From Naematelia aurantialba (taxonomy: Eukaryota > Basidiomycota > Tremellomycetes > Tremellales > Naemateliaceae), in NCBI GenBank assembly GCA_021527695.1, contig JAKFAO010000009.1, forward strand, positions 806,001 through 870,000: 64,000 bases of DNA, given 5' to 3'. Of the stretch, positions 51,929-63,867 are shown piece by piece. The position numbers were made by a program, and so were the translations under genes. Within the stretch, counting starts at the first letter, position 1. Each line of letters opens with the position of its first letter. The notes beneath the pieces are model-generated. The model was not told where the DNA came from, did no database searches, and worked only from the letters and a program-made list of their open reading frames with translations.

Positions 51929-52317
51929 GATCTGCGTTCTCGCCCAATGTAGATGCACAAACAAGACAAGGAGTGTCAGCAGCGTCAGCAAATGTCACGA
52001 CAGACAAGTCGGACGAGCGGGTACAGTAACCGATCCCATGCAGAGCGTCGTCGTCGTCGTCGTCATCGCCGACGTCGGTCTCGCGACCACCCCCATCCCG
52101 TTGGCCGAGTCGTTGCGTGGGTTTTGGTGGCGGTAAAGTGCCGTGCCACCGGCCTAAAAGGGGGGACCAAAGAAAGATACACGTGGCCTCGACGCGTCTG
52201 TCCTCCGTCTAGGCAACAACAAAAATCAGTCGCATTTGCTGCACCTGTCTATCCCACTGCCCCTCGTCGTTGCTTGTACTCGTCGTCGTGCGCTATCAGA
52301 GCCACACGACGGCTACG
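51929..52317. promoter_or_regulatory. Divergent promoter of DLH and DAM1
   Basis: 389 bp shared upstream region. It contains a CGTCGTCGTCGTCGT triplet run (about 52047-52065). No gene seen. Confidence 0.45.
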
Positions 52318-53887
52318 ATGCCCCCTCCCCACCCCCTGCGCCGCATCTCGACAGGCTCGCTCTCGTCCCTCGCGCGCTCACAAGACCGCGCGCCGCAGTC
52401 GTCTTCAGGCCTCGACTTTCTCGCGCCGGCACTGACGGAGCTCGCTGACGAGGCGGCAACGCTCGCGGCCAACGTGCAGCACTTGAACGAGCTGCATGAC
52501 GCGCTGGGAACGTTCAACGAGAGCTTTGCAGGGTGGTTGTTGGCGCTCAAGATGAATGCGTTCTGCGTAGAGTGGCCGCTCGTACGTTCTTCTGCGGCCT
52601 AGACGGCTAGCCGACCACGGGATGGGAACAGACGACAGGAGAGGGGTCGACGGGCTGCAGCTGATGCAGGACACGTGCAGGCTCCGAACGAAATCTCCTT
52701 TCTCCGTGCCCCGACATTAGGTGAGCCAATTCTTGACCCGCAAAGCCAACCTGCCACTTGTCAATCAACCTGCCAACCTGTCAACCCGTCAACCTGCCAC
52801 TTGTCAATCAACCTGTCAACCTGCCAACCTATCAATCTGCCAACCTGTCAACCCAATCCGCCAGCCCCGACAGACACCGGGCTGACATATTGGCGCTGGA
52901 ACAGCCCCTCCCCCTCCATCTCCACCCCCGATCCTGCAGCAGCAAGCACAACAGCCGACCCTAGCATCACCGTCCCCCGCGACCCGGGGCGCTCCGGCCC
53001 ACCCCGACCCGGGGGACATGACCTACGCCACCTCGTACTCCGCCTCGACGGAGGACCCGCCCGTGCCGCTCAAGAAGGCGGGGCTGCCAGCACGAAAGGG
53101 GATCACGAAGAAGCCTGTGGGAGCGGCGGCGGCTGAGCGGAAGAAGCGCGAGGTCAGTCGGGAACGCCGTGTTCGTTGTGATTGGACAAAGGGACGAAGG
53201 GATCAAGGATGAGGGGACCAGGGAAAGAGGGGATCATGGGATGAGGGGATCATGGGATGAGGGGACGATGGATTGCCCGTCGCAACTGCTAACGTTTTCA
53301 GCTGGCAGTGTCAGCCGTCATCGAGACCCTGCCATTAGAGTACCGCGGATCTCAACCGAGTGCCCGGCTGGCCATGGAGAAAATCATCAATAAACTCATG
53401 GACAACCCCTCTGGACTCCCTAGTACGACTCGCGCACATGCTCACACCCAGTCACTCTATCACCCCCTCTCCCCTCACTCTATCACCCCCTCTCCCCTCA
53501 CTCTATCACCCCCTCTCCCCTCACTCTATCACCCCCTCTCCCCTCACTCTATCACCCCCTCTCCCCTCACTCTATTATCACTCCCTCTCCCCTCACTCTA
53601 TCACCCCCTCTCCCCTCCCCCGTCCCCACACGCGAGTCTGAATGGCATGCGCGTACCGCTGACGAACTGCATAGTCAAAGACATGGTTTCCCCGCCGGAC
53701 CTACCTCAGCCAAGGGTCAACAAATGCTTGATTGCCTTGGTAGGCAAGAAGGTCGTGGTAAAAGTCATTGTAGAGGTGAGTCGGCTCGAGCTGGCCTCGC
53801 AACCGGTCCAGCCTCGAGCAGCCGAGTGAGCCATCGAGCAAGCTGACGATCCCGCAGGGCTCCACATGGTACAAATGGCTCGGGTGA
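52318..53887 (+). CDS. DAM1: DASH complex subunit Dam1
   Basis: Six exons: 52318-52581, 52681-52720, 52905-53152, 53302-53422, 53675-53775 and 53858-53887, 267 residues. The diagnostic Dam1 core is in exons 1-2: ANVQHLNELHDALGTFNESFAGWLLALKMNAFCVEWPLAPNEISF. A Pro/Gln-rich linker follows, then MTYATSYSAST, LAVSAVIETLPLEYRG and a C-terminal PRVNKCLIALVGKKVVVKV block. Dam1 is the microtubule-contacting subunit of the DASH/Dam1 ring that couples kinetochores to spindle microtubules. Exon 2 is 40 nt and exon 6 codes only nine residues plus stop. Introns 2 and 4 contain tandem repeats. The stop lies 219 bp from that of the convergent CDC73 gene. Confidence 0.93.
52742..52856 (+). repeat. CAACCTGTCAACCTGCCA repeat in DAM1 intron 2
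   Basis: Imperfect ACCTGCCAA/ACCTGTCAA nonamer units inside intron 2 (52721-52904). Confidence 0.9.
53456..53622 (+). repeat. CTCACTCTATCACCCCCTCTCCC repeat in DAM1 intron 4
   Basis: Seven near-identical 23-bp units (CACTCTATCACCCCCTCTCC core) fill most of intron 4 (53423-53674). Confidence 0.95.
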
Positions 53888-54106
53888 TATGCATCCTGCT
53901 ACCACTACCGAATGGCAGGAGGCGATATAATGTTGTATACTAGTAGATACTGGACAATGCAGGGCGGCGCCGTGCCAGCTGCCATGCATCCTGATCCTGC
54001 TGTGGTGCTGTCTTGCTGCCTTGCTGCTGTGCTGCCTCGAACCTAACTGCCTCGAGCCCTTGCCCCTTGGCTCGACCGCCATGGCCAACATCACTCCGTA
54101 GCCAAG

Positions 54107-55894
54107 TCACCGCCGCTTGGCGGCATCCAGCTGTCTCCAGAACTCTGTCACGACCTGTCTATCCGTATGTCGCTTGTTCTTATCAATCTGGCCAGAGTAA
54201 GCGTCTGGCGCTCTGCGGGTCGACGTGACATCATGACATACCCTCATCTCTGTCACGTTCCAGTCCCGCACGGCAGGGTTGACAGGCTCGTTCGTCCACT
54301 GGAAATACACGCCTTTGACTAAACGAGCCATCAGGTCATGGGACACAGTGCGCCCAAGGCGAGCAGATTGCGACATACCATGGCGGAACAGCGTCTTGGG
54401 GTCTTGCCATTTGTATGGTCGGAATTGCCATGCCTGTCCAGTCGTGAGGACGCAAATGACGCGATCCCTAGCACCTTGAGCATTGTCGGGCGGTCCACTA
54501 TCCAAAAACTCACCAGGCATCCTGCCCAAACTTCTGCAATGCCTCCACTCCGTCCACCACGTAGTACTTGCTGACAACCTCGCCTGACCGCGTGTGAGCA
54601 CCCCCGATGCGCTCGGCCGAGGCGCCACTCACCTCCTGGACCTGTGCGTTTTCTCAAGACGGGAATCATGTCTTCCACCCGCGTGTTCCCTTGCATCGCC
54701 TCGTTCTGCCTCGCCACCTCGCTCGGCTCGAATCTGCCCAGGGTCAGTCCATCAGAATTTAGCGGAAGGGTGAACACGGCTTACATTCCCTCTTCGAGGA
54801 ATCGCTTGACGTTCCACATGGTTATCAGAGCGGTCGGGGAGGACGATATCATGATGATGGGGTTGTTTGAGCGTGCCTTTTTGGGGGGACGTGATGCATC
54901 TGCAGTCGGGTCAGCTTGCATCACCAGGAAATGCGTCGGGAAGCTAACCAAATGCGGGTTGGGCCTGCGACTGAGCGTGCTTGGACGACCTGTTGTCTAC
55001 CGCTGCACGCATAGCGCGGATCTTGTCGTGCATCACCGTCTGCAGGAACGACGAAAAGTTCTACATGCGAGTCAGGCTCTGTCCGGGTGACTGCAAGACG
55101 CTAGCCGCTGCACGCGCATGTCGGACGACGAGAAAGACTGACATTGATCTTGCCGCCGTTGGAAGCTCGCAAGACGGAATTGCGGTCTCGCAACTCGACC
55201 TCTTCTGCTCGCACCTACATGACAATCAGCCAACGCCAGACCCAGGAAGAGAGTAGGGAGGAGGGGTGGAAGCTCACCTTTCTGCAGAACTCGCGATCCG
55301 CGACGTCGACCTCGTACTTCCTCTTAGCCGGTGCAGAGGCCTTGGATGGTCCCGCTTCGACCTGTCCCTGCAGGCCCTCGACCGCTGCCGACGCCGCACT
55401 GGGTCCCGCTGGGCCCGTCAGCCAACACTCGCTCTTCCGCTTCTCCTCTCCTCGTCTCTTCCTCTCCGCTCTGCTTCCATGGCCGTCCGAGACCTACCTT
55501 GCTGCCCTCCGGCCGTACGGACCCGGCCCCCGCCATCCCCTTGGCCAGTTAGGTACTCGACGACGCCACGCCGGTCCGCCACGCTCACATACCCCACGCC
55601 CGCCTGTTGCCCCGTGACGAGGTAATCTCGTACCCCCGACTCGCGCTGGTTCCATGCCAGCCAGATCTGGCCGATGGTATAAAAGTCGTCGGAAACCCCT
55701 GTTTTGGAGGTATATCGCGTCGGCGTGTCTTTGGGGATATTGATGCGGTCAGAGGTCTCGGATGGGCCAGGAAACGAGATGTAGGAGGCTAATGAGAGGG
55801 TTGGTGCGGGTTCCAGAGCGGCGGTGAGGATCGTAGGTGGGTCGGAGGAGGATAGCGAGGAGTGGAAGAGATCCAGGGCGTCTGGAGACGACAT
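54107..55894 (-). CDS. CDC73: Paf1 complex subunit Cdc73 (parafibromin)
   Basis: Ten exons: 55894-55498, 55408-55278, 55214-55143, 55060-54949, 54899-54785, 54733-54633, 54583-54514, 54467-54379, 54318-54242 and 54187-54107, 414 residues. The N-terminus contains the DFYTIGQIWLAWNQRESGVRDYLV and GVGYVSVADRRGVVEYL blocks. The middle has EVDVADREFCRK, LRDRNSVLRASNGGKINNFSSFLQ. The C-terminal Ras-like domain begins NNPIIMISSSPTALITMWNVKRFLEEG and continues VICVLTTGQAWQFRPYKWQDPKTLFRHVKGVYFQW, ending in HTDRQVVTEFWRQLD. Cdc73 acts with RNA polymerase II elongation and histone modification in the nucleus. Every junction has GT..AG ends and consistent phase. Confidence 0.94.
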
Positions 55895-56630
55895 GGTGGC
55901 TTCCGAGCGACGCTTTTGGCGTACACGACAAGTGAATGAACGGTGCGTCCAAGGAATCGGTGGATGACTGCAGCAATAGACGGAAGCAAAACGGCCGTCT
56001 CTCAATGAGGGGGGACCGGATAGAGAAGAGGCTAGAGTCGCTATGATAATCCGCGAGCATGCAGGCATGCATGGTGAGCCAGCATCTGAGCTTAGGAAGC
56101 AGGTGCGCATGAGTCAGTGGATCGCCTGTGATGCCTGTATTGGGTGAGGGACGTGGTCAGCAAAGACGAGGCGTCAGGCCAACACCAATGGCTTTGAATT
56201 GTGGCACGGTGCTGACTTGCTTGCCACGTATCTTCACCCCAGAACGACAGAGACGCAAGACCCGACAGCAGTGATGAGCCTGTTGCTGCGCGGCCGTCCC
56301 TCCTGATCCTATGTGCCCCCCGACAGAGTCCAGAGGAGCAACAGAGCTGCTCACGGTCGTCAGAGCGGCGACGAATCGCTACTCGAGTAATTTGCCACAC
56401 GGCCGCGCGGACTCGACGTCCTGGTTTTGATTTCCGACCCTCGATCCTCGTCCAACCTCTTGCACCGAGTGCATTGCATACTGGGCATCTTTGCTTGTCG
56501 ACGGCGCCTCCTCACACTGGTTATCTGCAGCAACGTTGGCCATCTCCAGCACCGGTACATTACATCCAAGCGCTGCCGCTGAACCCCTCCGGGATCTTTG
56601 ATCACTCGACCGAGGCGACACTGCACCTCG
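55895..56630. other. Divergent promoter region of CDC73 and COQ10
   Basis: 736 bp between start codons. Open frames on both strands are short and lack motifs. No gene supported. Confidence 0.5.
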
Positions 56631-57912
56631 ATGAAATCTTCTTGCAGCCGATCCATCGCCCACCCTTTCTCGTCCCGCCTCGCCTGTGTCCCCCGACCTC
56701 GCTGCCTGCCGCGCTGTAGCCCCTCGGTAGACCGAGCACCATCCGGATGTACTTGCTCGTTCTCGTCTACGGAGAGGGTGCGGTGCCGGGTGGTCGGGCA
56801 GCGGAGCTTCTTCTCGTTGCCTGATATCTCCAAGCTCGCGACGCAGGCGCTGCAGAAGGATGTGGTTGGGACTGAGACTGACGGCGATATACAGCGCTTC
56901 CACGCTCGCAAGATCTTACCGTATGTGCCCTGCTCCCTGCTCCTTCTACCTTGTTCCTTGTCCATGTACTCTCCGCTCCTTGCTTCTCGCTTCCTATTCC
57001 AGCGATCATCAAGGCATCCAGACGGCCAAGCGGCCCAAATGGGCCCAAACGGCTTAGTATCCACCAATCCAAATGCCGAATCCACGGCTCTGCGCTGTAT
57101 CCGCCGTCTCCGACGCACACTCCTCTCCCGATCGCGACTGACGCCACCAGGTACTCTCAAGCCCAATTATATTCCATCGTCTCCGACATCCCTTCGTATG
57201 CCTCTTTCATCCCGTTTTGCCAAGCGTCCAGTGTCCTCGCCCCCTCCTCTCGCAGATCGACATCGGCGTCGCTCTCCTCTTCCTCTTCAGCTACTTCTGC
57301 ATCCACTTCCGCTTCTGCTTCTGCTTCCGCTTCGTCCTCGACCGGCCTGACCGGGCCGCGCACCGACCACGACGCACAGTGGCGGCCGCCGCTTGACAAG
57401 CCGTTCGAGGTGAATGCCGAGTTGACGGTCGGTTTCGGTGGGCTGGAGGAGAGATATGTTTCTCGTGTGGTGGGGAACCCGCCAGAGGTCGTTACTGTCA
57501 GTATCATCCATCCTCCGTGCTGTCTTCCTCCCTCCCTTGCTGGCTTGCCTCCCTGCCCAATTTCCCGCCCAGTGAAATTCGACACCACTGACTCCAGCAG
57601 GCAACAGCAGCAGACCAGGGCAAGCTGTTCAACTCGCTCAAAACCACCTGGTCATTCACCCCCGCCTCCCCGCTCTCCCCGCACCACCCATCCTCGGCCC
57701 CCGGCCCAACAGGCACATCCAGCTCGTCAACCCACGCTCTGCACGCCGGGCCGACGGCCGGCCCGACGCTACTCACCATCGATCTGGCCTTCAGCTTTGC
57801 CAATCCGCTGCACCGGATCGCTAGTCAGGCGGTGCTGCCTATGGTGGCGGACAAGATGGTCGAGGCGTTTGAGAAGAGGTGTAAGGAGGTTTGGGGCGGG
57901 GGCACGTCGTGA
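56631..57912 (+). CDS. COQ10: Coenzyme Q-binding protein Coq10
   Basis: Three exons: 56631-56920, 57151-57496 and 57598-57912, about 316 residues (three fewer bases if the acceptor is 57600). The N-terminus is a mitochondrial presequence (MKSSCSRSIAHPFSSRLACV, rich in Ser/Arg, no acids). The START/polyketide-cyclase-like domain follows: RKILPYSQAQLYSIVSDIPSY, SFIPFCQASSVL, AELTVGFGGLEERYVSRVVGNPP, LFNSLKTTWSFTP, LTIDLAFSFANPLHRIASQAV and KMVEAFEKRCKEVWG. Long Ser/Ala-rich and Ser/His/Pro-rich insertions separate the strands. Coq10 delivers ubiquinone to the respiratory chain at the inner membrane. Confidence 0.93.
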
Positions 57913-58574
57913 GGCTTTACGCTGCTACGCGTCCGCAGGCTGCTACTCGTCCGCGTGCTTTGCGTGCGCGAGCTTGGCTTCTGTGCTTCTGTGCTTTGGT
58001 GCGTTGTACGACGAGACGTCGATTGGCGCGGCGACGGGGATATCACGACGACGAGGGCGACGTTGGAATTGGATCGAGGGTGGTCGAGCGGTGATGCAGT
58101 GGGATGGTATGCTTGAGGCCGAGTGGACACGACCGGCTGGATCTGATAACGAGGAAATTATACGAGAATCAGCACCGTTGTGGTGACTCGCCATGGGTGT
58201 GGAGAACGACCGAATCATGCATCGCCATCATCTCGCATACAAGACGTGTAAGATCCGTAGGAGATCACACTTGCTCTTTTTTTCCACACACGCTCGTCTT
58301 GTCTACTCGACTATCCGTCATACGCACCGTGTGCACTGCTGCGCCTGGGCTACTGCCATTCTCACTGCTGCGCTGGTGCCACTGCCACTGCCACTGCCAC
58401 TGCTACCACCCACTCCCATATACTCGAGTACGTCTCCTGTCCGCAGAGCAGGGCTCCTATACGTCCTGGCTGAATGCTGATTCACCTGCGGTGTTCCCTA
58501 TACTCCCAGTCGGTACAATATAATGACAACGTCACACCCACCCACCCAACGCCACACCCCCACCAGCACACCCA
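57913..58574. other. Intergenic region, tail-to-tail
   Basis: Between convergent COQ10 and the USP gene. It has a short CCACTG hexamer run (58373-58402). No gene supported. Confidence 0.5.
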
Positions 58575-61497
58575 TCACCGTCTCTCCTCCTCAAACCTGT
58601 CCATGCCTCCCGCATTCTTATCCTTGTCCTTCTTCCCCAGACCAAGCTTGAACACGCCCGACGAGCTCCTGGTGATCTTGCCGCCCATTCCGCTCAGGCG
58701 CCGACTCAGCCCGCCGCCGGTACTCGAAGTGGACGAGGCCGACACCGTCCGATCGCGCCCTGACGACGCGCTCGCCCCCATATTGTTGCCGTACGTGCCG
58801 TTGCTAGCGCTGTGGCTGCCGCTATTGTACGTCCCACTCGCTTTTCGTCCCAGTGCCACGGACGACGACGGCGGCGCGACTGGCGGCTGAGGGGCACGGG
58901 CACTGGCCCCCGAGCCGGAAGTATGAGACGAGTAGCTCGACATGATCGAGCTCGACATGTTGGTAGGTGAGACTTCAGTGGCCGGCACAATAGGTACGCT
59001 GCGGGCCGGGGTCGGAGTAACCGGCGTACCGGTACCGGTAGACGGAGGTGACGAGACACTTTCAGGATCGTTGCCCGCCATGGTGGTCGGCACGGCCACA
59101 CCGAGGCCGGCAAACGTCGTCGAGCCGGTCGCACTAGATGCCAGCGTGTTCAGAGTCCCTGCTGTGCCCTGACGATGGAGGCCTGGCGCAGGCGCTGCTG
59201 AAACCCGTTTGGCATCCTTGTCCGATTTACGCCGTTGGTACCATTTCCCGTCCTTGCCGAGTGACGACGACGCGTTGCCAGCAGCCGTGGTGGTTGCTGA
59301 AACCTGGCCATTGACCGGGAACGGCTGGTTAGTAGCTGGCTCGCGGGGCGGTTGCGGCGCAGAGTCGCGCATCGGCGTAGACACACTCGGTGCAGCTACC
59401 GTAGGAGAAGGTTGCTCGGCAATGACGGTCTCCGGACTTGACGCATTGACTTTGAGCGCGACCTTGGTAGGTGCAACAAGTACGGGCACCCGCACCTGCT
59501 CGGTGCCCTCATCAGTGTCCAGGAGGTGCTGTGGTGGAGATGACACAGTGGCCGTTGGCTGAGACAACGCAGTGGCCCTCGCAGTCGCAGGCGCAGTGGC
59601 TGGGAAAGCCTTCGCAGCCGTGTTTGGTTTTGGTGGGGGATTCTTCAGTCCAAGCTCGCCCAAGTCGAGCTCGACGCTTTGATAGAACAGCACGTAGCCT
59701 GCACCAGATGGGTAGTCGCCAAAGTACCTGAAAATATCGCCCTCGTCTATCGGCTCAATGTTCTCGTCGTCGCACATGACCCAGCGACCGGCCGACCGAA
59801 TTAAACACACGTAGTGTCCGTGATGAGGGCCGCTGAAGGCAAATCCCAGTCAGTAACTGACAACGCAGCGACGGGTACGGCATCTGCTGCTCACTTTCCG
59901 ATGTGGATCACACAAGCAAAGAGCTCGTACAGGCGATCCGGATCCTCAGTGTCGTCCGTCGTGTTTGGCAGTCGTAGCTGTAAAGGGAATGGAACTCGGT
60001 AAAACAGCTTGGTGTATCGTCCGAGATGTTCTTGATATTTGAATCGCTTGAGATGCAGTGCGAGCACATTTGGAAGACGTTTTATTTTCATCCTGCCATC
60101 AGCGGTGCTGCGCCCAGGACAGACTCACCGTTTTTCCGCCTCTTGCAAACCACAGCACGAGTCGCAGTAGAACTTGTTCTTCTGACAGAGCATTTCCGAA
60201 GCCGAAAACTGCCGCAGACACGCCGTCACAGACGTGTGCTGCTCAATATCGATGGACAGGTCGAGGAACAACTCGTCACGGGAAGATGTCTAGTAACCCG
60301 TCAGCTTCAACTTCGCTGGTGTATCAGGAGCAAACACTAGGAACTCACCGACTCGCAGCTCAAGCAACGAGTTTCGTTGGTGAGTGTCCCTTCAAAGAGA
60401 TTCTGGACAAATGTCTTGCCACTCTTGGTTGGAACGGCGACCTCCTGGCCCACTGTTCGCAGACTGCGGTCCACCATCTCGACGTCCTCAGCCACCTTAT
60501 TCAGCACCCAACCGAGGAACTCGTGTGCGTCCTGCTGCGACATGCCGCGGAACATCTCATTCTCCTTCTTCACCGTTTTGAGCAGATCTTCAGGACGGAC
60601 GACACCACGACCCAATGATCCGCCCTGGAAAGGTCCGCCACCGCGCGGAGCGGATGGAGGTGGTAGCGAAGCGAGCAGTGGTGGGCCCTGTGGCTGGTTG
60701 GGCGCACTCGACGTTGTCAGGCTCGGTTGGGGGCCGTTGCCATTCGCTGCCGCCGTCGGACTGGCAGGTAATAACGAGGCAGTCTGTGCATTGTCGCTGA
60801 CGTTTGCCGGCTTTTTGGGCGCCAGGGGCTGGTGCGGCGCCGAGGTGGATAGATGCTGAAAGAGGGTCTGGATCGTTTCAAAGACTGTTGGCGGAGGTTG
60901 CTCAGGATTCTGGGGTATTGGTGGGGTATCGAGCGCGACGGTCGAGGCGGTGACAGGCGGCGGGGGTATCGCCTGTGCTTGCTGGATGGTAGCAAGGGTC
61001 GGTGGCGTCGAGCCGGACGACGTTGGCCGACGACCGAGTGATGTCCAGCTGCGTTTTTCCTTCTTGTCGCCCGGTGTCGGACTGGCCGGCTGCAACATGT
61101 TGCTGTTCAGGTTCGGATTATCAAATGGGTTGCTTTTGGTCGCGATGGGGCTGCTGGGCCGGGACGACCAACCTGGCGTTTTGGGTTCGTTGGCCGTGCC
61201 AGGTGGAGGCCCGAGGGGCGCAATGGGCGGTGGAACATTGGGGTACGACTCGACGAATGTCCGGAACGGTTGGCAGGCATAGAGGGCTTGGAGCACAGAG
61301 TTGCAGTAGCAAGTGTTGCCAAAGTTCTCCAGACCCCAGAGACGCTCAATCTCGCTGGCCTTGCCCTTGTCCCATTCGAGCGCGTCCTGGTCTCGCCAAT
61401 AGTCGGCATTGGCGATCTCCCGTGGCGACAGCAGTGGCGCCTCGGTCGCTTGTGCGGACGACTGCTGGGACCGAAAGGGGAAGCGCAGCCGGGACAT
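58575..61497 (-). CDS. Ubiquitin-specific protease, CreB/Ubp9/USP12-46 type
   Basis: Four exons: 61497-60349, 60289-60129, 60092-59895 and 59832-58575, 921 residues. Cys box: [26 protein letters not shown] (nucleophile in NTCYCNS). A Pro/Ser-rich insertion of about 190 residues follows, then [17 protein letters not shown], a zinc ribbon (CLSCES with later CDSC), LHLKRFKY, and the His box [13 protein letters not shown] with DDENIEPI. The first 560 residues thus make a full USP domain; residues about 580-921 are a disordered Ser/Pro/Thr-rich tail. Relatives (A. nidulans CreB, yeast Ubp9/Ubp13, human USP12/46) act with a WD40 activator, and CreB influences carbon catabolite control. Subfamily placement is inference from the Cys box. 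Confidence 0.93.
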
Positions 61498-62105
61498 GTC
61501 GGCTGAGAGGCGAGAGCGATGGTGCGATGGATGGACCGCTGCCGGTGGCTAGGCGAGTCCGGCGTCGGGGCAAGTGCTTGGACTGGTCCCAAGGCTTTGC
61601 TAGCGGCGAGCTCTGTATGACGGTCGGGCAGGCGATCATGCGCCCATGATAGATGCAGTACGGGCTGCTTCTTTCGCTGAGCACGGAGATGCTTGAGGCT
61701 GAAGACTGACGACGGAGAGAGGAGAGAGAGAGACACAGCGAGTGACTGCGACCTGACCCCATTTGGGGGAATCCTGAATCGTCAGGACCGCCGGCCCGCC
61801 CTCGACATTACGAAGCTTCCTTTACGGGCTCATTACAAACACTTTTCTAATCGATTAGGGCCACACATTTAACTCGGAGATACACGCCCGGACAGACGGG
61901 ACGCGCAGAGAGTAGTAACGCGTCTCTGCATTATAGGTCTTGCGAGCATTCCACATCTCCAGCTCAAACAGATACATAGGTACCCTCCTGCACTACTCTA
62001 CAGCTCGAGCCAGTGCTCAGATACAGGGCAGCACCCACAACTTACAACTCTTCTGAAGCATTCTTCCAGCCACTACCTCTCCACACGTAGCCTGCGCGAT
62101 CCAGC
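61498..62105. other. Divergent promoter region of the USP gene and PRI1
   Basis: 608 bp between start codons; a GAGAGAGAGA tract is at about 61718-61732. No gene supported. Confidence 0.5.
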
Positions 62106-63867
62106 ATGCCGGTCCCCATCAGAGATGACCCGTGAGTCCCGCGCGCAGACGGCTCTAACCTTCCCATAGCATGGTAGACTACGAGTATGTCTCTCACCCG
62201 CCCCAACAGCATGCCTAACTTGCCTCACCATAGTCCAGCAAATCCGCAGGTCATGTCCGCATTCTACCGCCGCCTCTTCCCCTACCGCCCTTTCTTTCTC
62301 TGGCTGAATCAGGATCACGGTGCGTCTTGGGCAAACGTGTCATTATCGCGTTGTCGTGTGCTCTTAGCTGAAGCTCCCCAGTCCCGACCAAGCTGTACAC
62401 CCACCGGGAGTTTGCCTTTACACTACAGGGCGACGTGTACATCCGATACAACTCGTTCCATACCAGCGATGACTTTAAGAAGGAAGTGTTGAGGCTAACT
62501 CCAAGCCGATTTGAGATCGGGCCCCAGTACTCTGCACGAGTGAGTCTAGCCTAGTCGTCTATCTCTATATAAATTTCATGCTGAGAGGTGCCAGCCACGC
62601 GATAGGAAAACGCTGGCCGCCGGCGCGCTCCAGCCACAGCGCCGAGAACTGGTCTTCGACATTGACATGACCGACTACGACGAGATTCGGACCTGCTGCT
62701 CAGATAAAAAGATCTGCCGGCGGTGTTGGGGTTTCATAGCCGCCGCGGTCAAGGTGCTGGATAAGACTCTTCGTGGTGAGTCTCTCAGCCAGCAATTGCA
62801 CTGTACGAGCTGACAAGAGGTCTCAGAGACCTTTGGCTTCAAGCACCTTCTTTGGGTCTATTCCGGTCGACGGGGTATCCATTGTTGGATATCAGATCAG
62901 CAGGCTCTCGACCTCAATGACGAGCAACGAAAGGCTCTGGTGACATTCTTAGAGGTCATCAAAGGAAGCAAGGAGCAGAGCAAAAAGGTCAACGTTCGAG
63001 GGGCAAAGGACGACGCAGACTTACATCCGGTCCTAAAGTGCGTCTGGACTAACGCGTATTGGATGACTGTTGATGTGGATAGCGCTGCGCTCGAAGAGCT
63101 CAAGGGCGAGTTTGTCAAACTCATTCTCCGAGATCAAGATTGTTTCAGGTCAGAAAGAGGCTGGGAGGCGCTCTTGGCCATTCTTCCTGCAGATCGTGGT
63201 GAGGACGTCTCATGTCGGCGTTGCGAGCGCTGAAGCGTACAGATACTATCAGCCCACTTCGAGCCAAGTGGCAGTCTTCCCCAGGTGAATCGAGCGAGCA
63301 AAGATGGGTAGATCTGGTGGATGCAGTAGCGTCACTAAAGAAAAGCAATATGACACTCTTCGTGAGTGCTCTCGGCTTGAGACTAGATGCGCGTGCTCAT
63401 CGACGCAGCGAAAGTACGAAAGAGCCATGGAGGATGTGATTCTGCAGTACACGTACCCGAGGATCGATGCGGAGGTGTCGAAACATCGCAATCACTTGCT
63501 CAAAGCGCCGTTTTGCGTGCACCCAGGCACTGGTGAGAACACCCTCTGGAATAGATTCTTCTTGGGAGCTCATAAGGGTAGGGCGGGTGTGTGTGCCAGT
63601 GAACCCGTCGTTGGTCGACGAGTTTGACCCCGACGCGGTACCGACTGTCGGAGAGTTACTCGGCGAGCTGAGCCGGATACCGCAAGAGCCAGCCGAGGAA
63701 GGAAAACCACGCCGTACAGAAGGTGCAGTCTGCTGGAGAGGTGCAGGACGTCGCTAACGCGAGTAGATTACGACCAGACTGCGCTGAAGCCGTACGTCGA
63801 TATGTTTGAAAAGCACGTTGCGGCGATCTTGCGGGATGGGCGGGGAGTCAAGCGTGGTGAGGTTTGA
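62106..63867 (+). CDS. PRI1: DNA primase small (catalytic) subunit
   Basis: Ten exons: 62106-62131, 62170-62184, 62234-62319, 62382-62539, 62595-62775, 62827-63198, 63243-63361, 63409-63532, 63582-63722 and 63767-63867, 440 residues. Landmarks: FYRRLFPYRPFFLWLN, THREFAFTLQGDVYIRYNSF, RRELVFDIDMTDYDEIRTCC (catalytic DxD), a zinc-binding set [62 protein letters not shown]. It synthesises RNA primers with the large primase subunit and polymerase alpha. Exon 2 is a 15-nt microexon between two short introns. The acceptor of exon 7 (63242 versus 63229) is slightly uncertain. This gene ends 130 bp before the window edge. Confidence 0.95.

Noticed and set aside
53456..53622. Regular 23-bp repeats resembling a CRISPR array
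   Set aside because: No spacers; simple minisatellite in DAM1 intron 4.
56360..57166. 268-codon minus-strand open frame opposite COQ10
   Set aside because: It overlaps the COQ10 exons on the other strand, and the + strand has the family motifs, a presequence and correct splicing.
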